Source: Flavobacterium rivuli WB 3.3-2 = DSM 21788
GTDB lineage: Bacteria; Bacteroidota; Bacteroidia; Flavobacteriales; Flavobacteriaceae
NCBI RefSeq assembly: GCF_000378485.1
Contig: NZ_KB899971.1
Location: 312,219-376,218, forward strand
Direction: 5' to 3'
DNA length: 64,000 bases
Below are positions 36,701 through 46,092 of the stretch, piece after piece. The translations under genes were made by a program, and so were the position numbers. Below the pieces are notes generated by a model that saw only the letters and a program-made list of their open reading frames with translations, did no database searches and was not told where the DNA came from. Numbering within the stretch: the first letter of the stretch is position 1; each line of letters starts with the position of its first letter.

Positions 36701-37573
36701 TTACACCTTCTCATTTATACTCATTAAATACTTCTTGGGCGTAGTGCCAAATTTCTTTTTAAAAGCGGCAATAAAGTGGCTCGATGTGCTGTAGCCTATG
36801 CGCAGCCCTACTTCGTTTACGTTAAACGAGCCGCTGTCTAACAGCTTGCGGGCGTAATCCATTTTATAGTCGAAAAGAAAGCTGTATACACTGTCGCCAT
36901 AAATCTGGCGAAAGCCCATTTTAAGCTTCTTCAGGTTAATACCCACCTCATCGGCCAACTCCTGTAAACCGGGTGGTTCGGCCATATTGGCAATAACAAA
37001 GTCTTTCGCCTTGCGAATTTTTATTACGTTCTCTTCATCAATAAGAAACGGGCACTGCTCTGCATTAGGGTCTTCGGCACGGTTAAAGTACAAGCTAAGC
37101 AGTTCATAAATCTTCCCCTTAAAATACAATTTTTTAATGGATGGGTGCAGGTTAAAATGAAACAGCTGGCTTAGCACAATAGCCATAGACGGGTTTATCT
37201 TTTCGTCCTTATAATACTTTTTGTCGCTGTTATCAGGGCTAAGGAATGGTATATGGTCGGCCTGCTCTGTAAAGAACCCGTGGAATTTTTTTATAGATAT
37301 AAGTACGGTAATGATCCAGCTGTGCGGGGCTATCTCCAGGTGTACCGGAAGTTCTTTTTGCGGATTATACAAAAACAACGACAGCTCCTCGCGCAGGTCG
37401 AGTGCATAGCGGCCCTGGTTAAAAATAAACTTGGCGCGGCCCTTTACACCAAAGTGAAATTGTATGAGGTTAGTGTCTACTTCCCTTTCAAAATGGGTGG
37501 TTTCATCGCTGTCGTTCTGAAAACGCAATACGTAAAAACCCTCCTCGATCATTAACTCCTCTGTAGAACCCAT
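36701..37573 (-). CDS. AraC-family transcriptional regulator
   Basis: A 290-aa protein with an N-terminal cupin-like sensing domain (about 1-180) and a C-terminal AraC helix-turn-helix pair (about 190-288; GLQELADEVGINLKKLK and VNEVGLRIGYSTSSHFIAAF). The layout, including the length, resembles PchR-type regulators of iron and siderophore genes. It is transcribed divergently from hemA. A TTTAGAA-N3-TTCTAAA palindrome sits in the shared region. Control of heme genes is plausible but inferred. Confidence 0.85.
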   Translation of the reverse strand: MGSTEELMIEEGFYVLRFQNDSDETTHFEREVDTNLIQFHFGVKGRAKFIFNQGRYALDLREELSLFLYNPQKELPVHLEIAPHSWIITVLISIKKFHGFFTEQADHIPFLSPDNSDKKYYKDEKINPSMAIVLSQLFHFNLHPSIKKLYFKGKIYELLSLYFNRAEDPNAEQCPFLIDEENVIKIRKAKDFVIANMAEPPGLQELADEVGINLKKLKMGFRQIYGDSVYSFLFDYKMDYARKLLDSGSFNVNEVGLRIGYSTSSHFIAAFKKKFGTTPKKYLMSINEKV

Positions 37574-37619
37574 AGCGGTATTTTTTTAAAAGCGTGTGCA
37601 AACCAAAACCCTATTTTTA

Positions 37620-37636
37620 TTTAGAATAGTTCTAAA
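37620..37636. promoter_or_regulatory. Palindrome TTTAGAATAGTTCTAAA, putative operator
   Basis: Perfect 7-base arms with a 3-base spacer in the AraC-hemA intergenic region, about 47 bases before the AraC start. TTATTTAGAAT also occurs at the hmuT promoter (61614-61624). A Fur- or DtxR-type iron repressor site is the suggested reading; this is inference. Confidence 0.5.
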
Positions 37637-37768
37637 CTAATAATTCGCAAGGTGTTGATTTCATTGCAAATTTAGGAGTTTTCAACCAAAAAAAAGCTTT
37701 TGGCGGCAAAATATCCCACAGCGACACAAAAAGGACTTACAGCGTTACTTTTTAAAAGCAGTTAGTTT

Positions 37769-37776
37769 TAATTTTG
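37769..37776 (+). promoter_or_regulatory. hemA promoter -7 element TAATTTTG
   Basis: Match to TAnnTTTG, 30 bases before the hemA ATG. It probably drives hemA-hemC-hemD and the SH3 gene. Confidence 0.6.
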
Positions 37777-37806
37777 TGAAACTTTTAGGAAAAGTGTATA
37801 CTCACT

Positions 37807-39063
37807 ATGGATAACAACAACACGTCGAGGCATCAGTATTTTTATGCGGTGGGACTAAGCTACAGGAAAGCCGATGCCGAGACAAGGGGAAAATTTAATC
37901 TTGATGCTTCCGCAAGGGCACGCGTACTGGCACAGGCACAGCAGGAAGGCATAACCAGCCTTATTGTTACAAGCACCTGCAACCGTACCGAGATTTATGG
38001 TTTTGCACAGCACCCCTTTCAGCTTATAAAATTACTGGTAGATAACAGCCGCGGCACGGTAGAAGAATTTCAGAGTGCTGCTTTTGTATATAAAAATAAC
38101 GAGGCCATTAATCATGTGTTTCGCGTAGGCACAGGGCTGGACAGCCAGATACTGGGCGACTTCGAGATTATTGGCCAGATAAAAACCGGCTTTAACGAAT
38201 CGAAAGAACTGGGGCTTGTAAATAATTTTACCGAAAAATTGGTAAACAGCGTTATACAGGCAAGCAAACGCATTAAGAATGAGACTGAGTTAAGCTCTGG
38301 TGCCACATCGGTATCGTTTGCATCGGTTCAGTACATCATGAACAATGTAACAGATATTTCTAATAAAAATATATTGCTTTTTGGTACGGGTAAAATAGGG
38401 CGCAATACCTGCGAGAACCTTGTTAAGCATACCAAAAACGACCATATAGTCCTGATTAACCGTACCCGCGAGAAAGCCGAAAAGATTGCAGGCAAGTTTA
38501 ACCTTAACGTTAAGGACTACGACCTGTTGCCACTGGAAGTGCCCAACGCCGATGTGCTTGTGGTAGCTACAGGAGCACAAATGCCCACTATAGATAAAGA
38601 CATTTTGCAGCTTACCAAGCCGTTGCTTATTTTAGACCTATCAGTACCTAAAAATGTACATGACAATGTAAAAGCGTTGCCCGGCGTTACCGTAGTACAC
38701 CTGGACGACCTGGCTAAAATAACCGACAGCACCCTGGAAAACCGCAAAAAACACATACCGGCTGCCGAAGCTATTATTACAGAGGGAATGGAGGAGTTTA
38801 CAGAGTGGACAAACGCCCGCAAGTTTGCCCCTACCATTAATGCCCTTAAAGAAAAGCTGAACACTATTGCCGATAACGAGCTGAACTTTCAGCGCAAGAA
38901 AATAAATAATTTTGATGAAGAGCAGGCCGAGATTATCAGCCAGCGTATTATTCATAAAATTACAACACATTTTGCCAATCACCTAAAAGACCGCGATACT
39001 GTTGTAGATGATAGTATAGAGTGGATAGAAAAAGTATTTAGGATAGAAACTCCTGTAAAATGA
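37807..39063 (+). CDS. hemA: Glutamyl-tRNA reductase HemA
   Basis: A 418-aa enzyme. Catalytic Cys58 lies in TSTCNRTEIY, followed by the glutamyl-tRNA contact region (LDSQILGDFEIIGQIK), a NADPH-binding domain (LLFGTGKIGRNTCENL) and a helical dimerisation tail. It reduces glutamyl-tRNA to glutamate-1-semialdehyde, the first committed step of heme synthesis by the C5 route. hemL, the next enzyme, is not in this window. It overlaps hemC by 4 bases (ATGA). Confidence 0.95.
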   Translation: MDNNNTSRHQYFYAVGLSYRKADAETRGKFNLDASARARVLAQAQQEGITSLIVTSTCNRTEIYGFAQHPFQLIKLLVDNSRGTVEEFQSAAFVYKNNEAINHVFRVGTGLDSQILGDFEIIGQIKTGFNESKELGLVNNFTEKLVNSVIQASKRIKNETELSSGATSVSFASVQYIMNNVTDISNKNILLFGTGKIGRNTCENLVKHTKNDHIVLINRTREKAEKIAGKFNLNVKDYDLLPLEVPNADVLVVATGAQMPTIDKDILQLTKPLLILDLSVPKNVHDNVKALPGVTVVHLDDLAKITDSTLENRKKHIPAAEAIITEGMEEFTEWTNARKFAPTINALKEKLNTIADNELNFQRKKINNFDEEQAEIISQRIIHKITTHFANHLKDRDTVVDDSIEWIEKVFRIETPVK

Positions 39064-39980
39064 GCAAAACAATCAGGATAGGTACCCGCGATAGTGAACT
39101 CGCCCTGTGGCAGGCCCACACGGTAGAACGCAAGCTTAACGCCATGGGCTACCATACAGAAATTGTTGCCGTAAAAAGTACCGGCGACTTAATACTCGAT
39201 GTGCCGTTGTATGAACTGGGCATTACCGGCATTTTTACTAAAACGCTGGATGTTGCCATGCTAAGCGGCACTATAGATATTGCTGTACACTCTATGAAAG
39301 ATGTACCCACGGCGTTACCCATAGGTATTGTGCAGGCGGCCGTTTTAGAGCGTGCCACCGTACACGATATATTAGTTACTAAGGGCAATGCCAATTTTTA
39401 TACCGATACTGCCACTATTGCTACCGGAAGCCTTCGCCGACAGGCACAGTGGCTTAACCGCTATCCGCACCACAAGGTGGTAGATTTACGTGGCAACGTA
39501 AACACCCGCCTTAAAAAGCTTGCCGAAAGCGACTGGAATGGGGCTGTGTTTGCCGAAGCCGGGCTGGAACGCATTAACCTGCTGCCTGAAGAATTTACAA
39601 CGCTCGACTGGATGATTCCCGCTCCTGCACAGGGCGCAATGGTGGTGGTAACCATGGAAAAAGACATTTTTTGTACCGAGGCAGTTGCCAAGCTTAACCA
39701 TGGCCCAAGTGATGTTGCCACGTTTATAGAACGCCAGTTCCTTAAACGGTTAGAGGGTGGCTGTACGGCTCCCATAGGCGCACTGGTTACGTTTATAGAT
39801 AACGAAATAAGGCTTGAAGGTGTACTGCTCTCTATAGACGGGCGCGAGAAACTGCATATAGAAAAAGTACTGCCTGCCGGAAGCAACTACATGAACTTTG
39901 GTAATGAGTGTGCCGACCAAATACTTGCAAACGGTGGTGCCGAACTGATGGCTTCTATAAAAGACCAACTTAATAAGTAA
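39060..39980 (+). CDS. hemC: Hydroxymethylbilane synthase HemC
   Basis: A 306-aa porphobilinogen deaminase. It has the N-terminal IRIGTRDSELALWQA, the HSMKDVPT motif (about 77-84), ATGSLRRQAQ, DLRGNVNTRL and the dipyrromethane cofactor Cys235 in LEGGCTAPIG. It joins four porphobilinogens into hydroxymethylbilane. It is coupled to hemA by a 4-base overlap and to hemD by a stop/start contact at 39980. Confidence 0.96.
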   Translation: MSKTIRIGTRDSELALWQAHTVERKLNAMGYHTEIVAVKSTGDLILDVPLYELGITGIFTKTLDVAMLSGTIDIAVHSMKDVPTALPIGIVQAAVLERATVHDILVTKGNANFYTDTATIATGSLRRQAQWLNRYPHHKVVDLRGNVNTRLKKLAESDWNGAVFAEAGLERINLLPEEFTTLDWMIPAPAQGAMVVVTMEKDIFCTEAVAKLNHGPSDVATFIERQFLKRLEGGCTAPIGALVTFIDNEIRLEGVLLSIDGREKLHIEKVLPAGSNYMNFGNECADQILANGGAELMASIKDQLNK

Positions 39981-40645
39981 TGGCTGCAGCGCGTGTATTA
40001 TCTACCAAAAAACTGCAACCCAACCAAAAGCACTATTTGCTTAATGCAGGACTATCAGTCATTGAGGCAGATTTTATAGGTGTTAACTACAAGCCATTTA
40101 CCATACAACATACAAACACTAACCTTATCTTTACGAGTAAGAATGCCTTTAAAAGCTTCCTGCTGAATGACAATGCGGTAAAATTTAAGGACAGCGTGAT
40201 CTTTTGCGTAGGCAGTAAAACAAAAGAAACTATAGAGAAAAACGGTTACACAGTTTTGGCGTACGCCGATACTGCCGAACAACTATCTGACATAATTATA
40301 AAAGACCACGCTGATGAAAGCTTTACGTTTTTTAGTGGCAGTATGCGAAGGGATACCTTACCGGATGCTTTGGCGAAAGCCAACATTACCGTAGATGAGG
40401 TTGAGGTGTACGAAACGATTTTAACGCCGCATACCATTAAGTCACAACCGGATGGCTTGCTGTTCTTTAGTCCGTCGGCTATTGCGAGTTACCTTTCGGC
40501 GAATGCCGTAACCACCGAAGTTTGTTTTTGCATTGGGGCTACAACGGCGGCGGCATTAAACGGTATTACCAATAATGTTATCGTGGCAAACAAACCAAGT
40601 GTAGAGAATGTTATTATACAATGCATCAACCATTATAAAAACTGA
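39980..40645 (+). CDS. hemD: Uroporphyrinogen-III synthase HemD
   Basis: A 221-aa protein of the poorly conserved HemD family. It is identified by the two-domain alpha/beta pattern with FTSKNAFKSF (about 51-60), FFSPSAIASYL (about 160-170) and a final region with GATTAAAL, together with its place right after hemC. It cyclises hydroxymethylbilane with inversion of ring D. The next gene begins one base after its stop. Confidence 0.9.
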   Translation: MAAARVLSTKKLQPNQKHYLLNAGLSVIEADFIGVNYKPFTIQHTNTNLIFTSKNAFKSFLLNDNAVKFKDSVIFCVGSKTKETIEKNGYTVLAYADTAEQLSDIIIKDHADESFTFFSGSMRRDTLPDALAKANITVDEVEVYETILTPHTIKSQPDGLLFFSPSAIASYLSANAVTTEVCFCIGATTAAALNGITNNVIVANKPSVENVIIQCINHYKN

Positions 40646-40646
40646 T

Positions 40647-41354
40647 ATGAAGTTATTTCAAAATATTTTCGCCGCGTTATTTATGCTTGCCGGGTCTTCG
40701 TGCCTCGCTCAGGATATCATGGAGTTTGTTGTAGTTAATGATGCCAAAGACAGCTTCGTGAATTTAAGGGCAGATGCATCGGCTAAAGGTAAAGTTGTAC
40801 AAAAACTGGCAAATGGCACGGTGGTGTATGCACTTTCGCAAAAAGACAACTGGATAAGTGTAGAATTTGGCGAAGGCAAAAAAGTAATGAGCGGCTACAT
40901 TTACAAAAGTTTTGCAACGCTGCTTCCTACCTTTAAAGAAATTAAGCTTAATGCCAATACAACCAATAGTGCTTTTTTTACCGGAGATGGTATTGCAGTT
41001 ACTATTACAAAAGGTAAATTTATTAAAGACAAACATACCTATACCTATAGTAAAGACAACAACATTGTAGAAACTATAGATGGTAAAGAAATATGGGGAA
41101 CCGATGGCACGATGCCTACCACTCAATATACCAATGTTACAATAACATTTGGCGAACAAAAAGTAGAATTGCCGCAAACAGCCCTTCAAAACCTGTTTAA
41201 TCCTAATTTAGATGACACGCATGTGTATTATGACAGCACTACAGATACATTATATATTGCAGCCGTAAATAGCGATGGCGCGGGTGGATACTGTGCCGCC
41301 TTGATTATTCAGGATAAAAAGTATAAGGTGCGGGTTGTGGATACTCCTTTTTAG
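40647..41354 (+). CDS. Exported SH3-domain protein
   Basis: A 235-aa protein with a signal peptide (MKLFQNIFAALFMLAGSSCLAQ), where SSC could also make a lipobox. A bacterial SH3 domain follows (about 30-90; VNLRADASAKGKVVQKLANG, then NWISVEF), then a C-terminal region I do not recognise. ATG 40647 is used; an in-frame extension from 40608 lies within hemD. It is co-transcribed with hemD but has no evident link to heme synthesis. Confidence 0.75.
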   Translation: MKLFQNIFAALFMLAGSSCLAQDIMEFVVVNDAKDSFVNLRADASAKGKVVQKLANGTVVYALSQKDNWISVEFGEGKKVMSGYIYKSFATLLPTFKEIKLNANTTNSAFFTGDGIAVTITKGKFIKDKHTYTYSKDNNIVETIDGKEIWGTDGTMPTTQYTNVTITFGEQKVELPQTALQNLFNPNLDDTHVYYDSTTDTLYIAAVNSDGAGGYCAALIIQDKKYKVRVVDTPF

Positions 41355-41616
41355 GAAAGGGTATTGACCTATTATAAATACGGCCTTAACCACAAAGGAC
41401 GCAAAGAATTTCACGAAGGACACAAAGCAACAAGTTTAAGACGTTCACAACAGACAACAAGTTGTCTTAGTAAGGGCACAAGGCTATGCCGAACAACTTT
41501 GTGAACTTTATAGCTTGGAACAAGCCTTATTGAGGCAGCTTCGTGAGCATTGTGAAAAAACATTGTGCCCTCCGTGGTAAAAAGTAAAAGATAATTGTTG
41601 TAAAACAAAGAAAAAC
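41355..41616. repeat. Long inverted-repeat element (CCACAAAGG type)
   Basis: The left arm begins TTAACCACAAAGGACGCAAA (41386). The right arm ends CATTGTGCCCTCCGTGGTAA (about 41560-41580). The arms are imperfect. It is related to elements at 43121-43302 and 57486-57690. No gene is seen; the hemE promoter must lie in the last bases before 41617 or within the element. Confidence 0.65.
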
Positions 41617-42642
41617 ATGAGCATTAAAAATGACCTTTTTTTAAAAGCATTACGCAACGAACCGGTAGAACGCCCACCGGTATGGATGATGCGCCAGGCA
41701 GGCAGGTACCTGCCGGAATTTATTGCCCTGCGCGATAAATATGACTTTTTTACCCGCTGCCAGACTCCGGAATTAGCCTCTGAAATTACGGTACAGCCCA
41801 TACGCATTGTAAAGCCGGATGCTGCCATATTGTTCAGCGATATATTAGTGGTACCGCAGGCAATGGGCATTGAGGTGCTGATGAAAGAAAGTGTAGGTCC
41901 GTTTTTGCCTAACCCTATTCGCACACCGCAGGATGTAGAAAGAGTGCGCGTACCCGATATTCACGAAACACTGGGTTACGTTATGGATGCCATAAAGCTG
42001 ACCAAAGAAATGCTGAACGACGAAGTTCCGTTAATTGGTTTTGCCGGGAGCCCGTGGACTATTTTTTGCTATGCGGTAGAGGGCAAGGGTTCTAAAAGTT
42101 TTGATATGGCAAAAGGGTTCTGTTTTACACACCCCGAAGCGGCTCACGTATTACTGCAAAAAATTACCGATACTACCATTGCCTACCTTAAAGAAAAAGT
42201 AAATGCGGGAGTTAATGCCGTACAGATATTCGATAGTTGGGGCGGTATGCTTAGCCCTGTAGATTACCAGGAGTTTTCATGGAAATACATCAACCAGATC
42301 GTTGAGGCTCTTGCGCCAGAGACGCACGTTATCGTGTTTGGTAAAGGCTGCTGGTTTGCCCTTAACGATATGGCTCAAAGCAAGGCATCGGCACTGGGTG
42401 TAGACTGGACGTGCTCGCCTCGCAACGCCCGTTACCTGTCGGGTGGTAAAATAACGCTCCAGGGTAATTTCGACCCAAGCAGGCTGCTTTCTCCTATCCC
42501 GGTTATCAAGAAAATGGTACATCAAATGATAGACGAATTTGGCAAAGACAATTATATAGTTAACTTAGGCCACGGTATTTTACCAAACATACCGGTAGAC
42601 CATGCCAAAGCGTTTATAGACGCGGTTAAGGAGTATAAATAG
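41617..42642 (+). CDS. hemE: Uroporphyrinogen decarboxylase HemE
   Basis: A 341-aa enzyme. It has the UroD signature [16 protein letters not shown] (about 20-35), the conserved [12 protein letters not shown] (about 72-83) and [20 protein letters not shown] (about 140-159). It removes four carboxyls from uroporphyrinogen III to give coproporphyrinogen III. It stands alone after a repeat element, with an inverted repeat directly after its stop. Confidence 0.95.
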   Translation: MSIKNDLFLKALRNEPVERPPVWMMRQAGRYLPEFIALRDKYDFFTRCQTPELASEITVQPIRIVKPDAAILFSDILVVPQAMGIEVLMKESVGPFLPNPIRTPQDVERVRVPDIHETLGYVMDAIKLTKEMLNDEVPLIGFAGSPWTIFCYAVEGKGSKSFDMAKGFCFTHPEAAHVLLQKITDTTIAYLKEKVNAGVNAVQIFDSWGGMLSPVDYQEFSWKYINQIVEALAPETHVIVFGKGCWFALNDMAQSKASALGVDWTCSPRNARYLSGGKITLQGNFDPSRLLSPIPVIKKMVHQMIDEFGKDNYIVNLGHGILPNIPVDHAKAFIDAVKEYK

Positions 42643-42649
42643 AGTTATT

Positions 42650-42716
42650 GGTTGTTAGTTGATGGTTGTCGGATCCGGCAGTTTATAAACAATGAGCTGA
42701 CTATCAACTAACAACC
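42650..42716. terminator. Inverted repeat after hemE
   Basis: Perfect 14-base arms GGTTGTTAGTTGAT (42650-42663) and ATCAACTAACAACC (42703-42716), just after the hemE stop. The arms are themselves made of repeated GTTG units. It could end transcription, though the T-run is poor, or be another intergenic repeat. Confidence 0.45.
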
Positions 42717-42737
42717 ATCAACCAAAAACTAAAAAGA

Positions 42738-43106
42738 ATGCTTACAAAAGGATTACGGGACGAAGAGAACGAACGCATAAACAATGTACTTAAGCAGCTT
42801 ACGGCACTTACTTTTGTGCCCGAAGGCTGGAGCAATGCCGATGCTGATGTGCTGTTGCAAAAGCTTGGATTATCTATAGAGGCACTTACCAAAATAGATG
42901 CAAACGAGCTCAACCATTATCTGGTTCGGTTTCATTTAGACTGGGCCAATATGGAACAGTTTGCCGATGTCTTGGCACGCCTTTCTGCGAATGCAGGATT
43001 AGATGGTTTTAAAGCTAAGGCTGTGGCACTTTATAATTTTATACAGCAGGAAAGCAAAATGATGTCTTTCGGGATTATGGGGAAGATAAGTGCTTTGTCA
43101 AAATAA
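42738..43106 (+). CDS. Small helical protein of unknown function
   Basis: A 122-aa soluble, mostly helical protein with no signal peptide and no motif I recognise. It lies in the heme region between hemE and the acetyltransferase gene. Codon use and an A-rich start context (AAAAAGA before ATG) look like a real gene. No function is proposed. Confidence 0.65.
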   Translation: MLTKGLRDEENERINNVLKQLTALTFVPEGWSNADADVLLQKLGLSIEALTKIDANELNHYLVRFHLDWANMEQFADVLARLSANAGLDGFKAKAVALYNFIQQESKMMSFGIMGKISALSK

Positions 43107-43334
43107 TATAGATTGCATAATTTTACCACAAAGTGCACAAGGCTTTTCACGAAGCACACGAAGCTGCATAAATAAAATTACCACGTCACAACAAGAACAC
43201 AAAGCTTTATGTACTTTTTGCACACACAGCCTTGTGTCCTTAAAAGCAAAGCGCAATTTTGTGCACCTTGTGAAAATTACTTTGTGCCCTTTGTGGTTAA
43301 ATCAAAAATGTCGTGGTTAAGAGCCACCAACAAT
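43107..43334. repeat. Long inverted-repeat element (CCACAAAG type)
   Basis: The left arm begins TTTTACCACAAAGTGCACAA (43121). The right arm ends TTTGTGCCCTTTGTGGTTAA (43281-43300). Between them CTTGTGTCC and CACCTTGTG repeat the theme. An open frame running in from 43209 uses this element and is an extension artefact of the next gene. Confidence 0.65.
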
Positions 43335-43877
43335 ATGAGCCAAATAAACTGGAAGACCGATACCCTTGCTAACATTACTGCCGAGGAGTTTTATACCCTT
43401 ATAGACAGGAACAGGGAACACATTAAAAAAACATTCCCGCTTACACTTGCCGGGTGTGCCGACTTAAAGAAGACCAAAAAATATATTGAGCAAAGTATTG
43501 ATAATGAAACATGGGAAGATAATTATTACTTCTACATCAGGAATACCGATAACAATGCGCTTATAGGTTACCTGATGATTAAGAACATAGACGAGCATAT
43601 TTCTAAATGCGAACTTGCCTATTTTGTAGATAAAGATTTTGAAGGCAAAGGCATAATATCATCTGCTTTAGGCGATGTGCTTGCCTATTGCTTTGGCGAC
43701 CTGCACCGTAACAAAGTATATATCTCAACTTCGCTTACCAATACCGCCAGCCAAAAAGTTGCGCTTAAGCATGGCTTTATTCAGGAAGGCCTTTTAAGGG
43801 ACGAGTTTAGGAACGGCGAAGGCAAACTTGAAGATATATTATACTTTGGATTGTTGAAAAGCGATTATAAGAAATAA
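43335..43877 (+). CDS. GNAT-family N-acetyltransferase (RimJ/RimL-like)
   Basis: A 180-aa GNAT protein. It has the acetyl-CoA-binding region around DFEGKGIISSALGDVLAYCF (about 102-121) and the typical ending NTASQKVALKHGFIQEGLLRDEF (split here; about 139-161). It resembles enzymes that acetylate ribosomal protein N-termini or small metabolites; the substrate is unknown. The start at ATG 43335 excludes the repeat-encoded extension. The next gene begins one base after the stop. Confidence 0.85.
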   Translation: MSQINWKTDTLANITAEEFYTLIDRNREHIKKTFPLTLAGCADLKKTKKYIEQSIDNETWEDNYYFYIRNTDNNALIGYLMIKNIDEHISKCELAYFVDKDFEGKGIISSALGDVLAYCFGDLHRNKVYISTSLTNTASQKVALKHGFIQEGLLRDEFRNGEGKLEDILYFGLLKSDYKK

Positions 43878-43878
43878 A

Positions 43879-44448
43879 ATGGCAGGCGGCAATACACTTA
43901 AAGTTGGCGATTGGATTACCACATATTCTGCGGGAATTTTTAGAGTTGAGCATATCATAACAGAGTATTATGATGAGAGCTATCCTATGATTCCTCCTGA
44001 TAAGAAAATTGGCGATGTTATAGAGCACAGAACAATTGTATCTAAAAAGTTGTTTAATTCTAAGTTTAAAAAAACACTTGGTTACGACTCCTGTAACGAA
44101 TTACTTGCGAAAAAGGTGACACCAGAACAGGAAGATCATATAAAAACAATACTGGCGAAAAATCCACAATTCCTGCAGCAACTCGACGAATATACCATTC
44201 CTCCCCAGCTAACAATTTTCAACATGCCCCTGCAAATAGACAGTGAGCAGGACATGGAAAACGTGAAACGTTTGATGTCTTTTATAGACACCGGCAAATC
44301 GTTTTTCGAGATCAAACAAGAAATGCAGAAGCTCAATATAATTAAGCCACAATATTATGGCAATTATACATTCCAGTTTAAAAACACCAACTACGAATAT
44401 AAAGATAAAAGGAAAATATGGCGGGACACTAACCTATATACTTCTTAA
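43879..44448 (+). CDS. Protein of unknown function in heme region
   Basis: A 189-aa soluble protein with no signal peptide. The N-terminal part (about 5-60; KVGDWITTYSAGIFRVEHI) looks like a small beta-barrel. The C-terminal part is helical and basic. No family is recognised. It is packed between the acetyltransferase (1 base) and hemF (2 bases), so it is co-transcribed with hemF. Confidence 0.65.
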   Translation: MAGGNTLKVGDWITTYSAGIFRVEHIITEYYDESYPMIPPDKKIGDVIEHRTIVSKKLFNSKFKKTLGYDSCNELLAKKVTPEQEDHIKTILAKNPQFLQQLDEYTIPPQLTIFNMPLQIDSEQDMENVKRLMSFIDTGKSFFEIKQEMQKLNIIKPQYYGNYTFQFKNTNYEYKDKRKIWRDTNLYTS

Positions 44449-44450
44449 TA

Positions 44451-45356
44451 ATGAAAGAAAAATTTTATCAATACATACAAAACCTGCAGGATACCATAAC
44501 GGCAGGATTAGAAAAGGCAGACGGTTCTGCTACCTTTATGGAAGACCTTTGGGAACGCCCTGAAGGTGGCGGCGGGCGCACGCGCGTTATAGAAAATGGC
44601 GCAGTGTTCGAGAAAGGCGGGGTAAACATCTCTGCTGTACATGGTGCGCTCGCCCCGGCTATGCAACAGTATTTTAATGTGGGTGATGTCGATTTCTTTG
44701 CCTGCGGCATCAGCCTTGTGCTGCACCCTAAAAACCCTATGGTGCCTACAGTACATGCTAACTGGCGTTATTTTGAAATGTATGATAAGCAAGGCACCTT
44801 GGTAGACAGTTGGTTTGGCGGAGGCCAGGATTTAACGCCCTACTATTTGTTTGATGAAGATGCAATTCATTTTCACCAAACCTGTAAAACGGCCTGCGAT
44901 ACCCACAACCCCCAATTTTACCCTAAATTTAAACAACAGTGCGATGCCTACTTTTGGAATGCACACCGTGACGAAGCACGTGGTATAGGCGGCCTGTTCT
45001 TTGACCACTGCAAGGCTACCGAAACCTTTAGTATGGAAGACTGGTACAATTTTGTAACCGAGGTAGGCAACAGTTTCCTTGAAGCCTATGTGCCCATTGT
45101 AGAAAAAAGAAAACAACTTGAATATACCGATGCACAACGTACCTGGCAGGAAATTAGGCGTGGGCGTTATGTAGAGTTCAACCTTGTGCATGACAAGGGC
45201 ACGCTTTTTGGCCTGAAAACCAATGGCAGGATTGAAAGCATTTTAATGAGTCTGCCGCCCCATGTACAATGGGTGTATGACCACCACCCGGAAGCAGGAA
45301 GCGAAGAAGCACGTTTGGTTGAGGTACTGATGAACCCAAGGGAGTGGATAGTTTAG
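44451..45356 (+). CDS. hemF: Oxygen-dependent coproporphyrinogen III oxidase HemF
   Basis: A 301-aa enzyme. It has the family signatures NWRYFEM and SWFGGGQDLTPYYLF (about 122-136), the FFDHC segment, and GRYVEFNLVHDKGTLFGL (about 236-253). It converts coproporphyrinogen III to protoporphyrinogen IX using oxygen. The radical-SAM alternative HemN is not in the window. Confidence 0.95.
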   Translation: MKEKFYQYIQNLQDTITAGLEKADGSATFMEDLWERPEGGGGRTRVIENGAVFEKGGVNISAVHGALAPAMQQYFNVGDVDFFACGISLVLHPKNPMVPTVHANWRYFEMYDKQGTLVDSWFGGGQDLTPYYLFDEDAIHFHQTCKTACDTHNPQFYPKFKQQCDAYFWNAHRDEARGIGGLFFDHCKATETFSMEDWYNFVTEVGNSFLEAYVPIVEKRKQLEYTDAQRTWQEIRRGRYVEFNLVHDKGTLFGLKTNGRIESILMSLPPHVQWVYDHHPEAGSEEARLVEVLMNPREWIV

Positions 45357-45596
45357 TGTAATTACATGCCGCTCAATTTTTCATTTCTGTTATGTTTCTA
45401 CAAACATGGAACACCGCTGATGCTCATTTTAGGAATAGGCACATGATACAATGTTCAGGATAGCAAATGTTTTACATGCCGCTCCTCCGGAGCTCAATTT
45501 TCATTCCGGCTATTATTTCTATAAACATGGCGCACCGCTGGTGCTTAGCTTAGGAATGAATACAATAATAATTTGGAACAATAGTGATACAGAAAC
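45357..45596. repeat. REP-type repeats downstream of hemF
   Basis: Bases 45471-45495 carry a 25-base unit (TTTACATGCCGCTCC, then TCCGGAGCTC) that is the exact inverse of 46057-46081. A degenerate copy starts at about 45364 (ACATGCCGCTCAATTTTTCA). After each copy comes a shared tail with TTTCTA(C/T)AAACATG and CACCGCTG(A/G)TGCT. Confidence 0.75.
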
Positions 45597-46092
45597 AGAC
45601 TGAGCTACAGAGTAGCAACATGTTTATAGCAACAGCAAACGCAAGTCAAAAGAGCATGCGGCTATGATAGCAAACAAGCTGAGCTAAATAGTAGTGACAT
45701 GTTTATAAAAAATAAGATGGGTATAATTGCAAGAGTCCCGGAGGAGCAACAATTGAAAATAAACACATAGACAATATTTACGCAATTATAACAGCAATCA
45801 AACTGAGCTACAGAGTAGCGACATGTTTATAGCAACAACAAGCGCAAGCTAAAAGAGCATGCAGTTATAATAGAAACAAGCTAAGCTACGGAGTAGTGAC
45901 ATGTTTATAGAAAATAAGATGGGTATAATTGCAAGAGTCCCGGAGGAGCAACAATTGAAAATAAACACATAGACAATATTCACGCAACTATAACAGCAAT
46001 CAAACTGAGCTACAGAGTAGCGACATGTTTATAGCAACAACAAGCGCAAGTCAAAAGAGCTCCGGAGGAGCGGCATGTAAAATAGATTACCA
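45597..46092. repeat. 202-bp tandem repeat, about 2.5 copies, plus REP
   Basis: Two copies begin at GTAGTGACATGTTTATA (45691 and 45893), so the period is 202 bases. A partial copy covers 45597-45690. The copies are nearly identical over about 170 bases (e.g. TTGCAAGAGTCCCGGAGGAG, then AAACTGAGCTACAGAGTAGC). The second copy ends in the REP unit at 46057-46081, 11 bases before the RAYT start. Confidence 0.85.

Noticed and set aside
45597..46062. Possible CRISPR array
   Set aside because: The repeat unit is about 202 bases with nearly identical copies back to back and no spacers; it is a tandem repeat linked to REP units.
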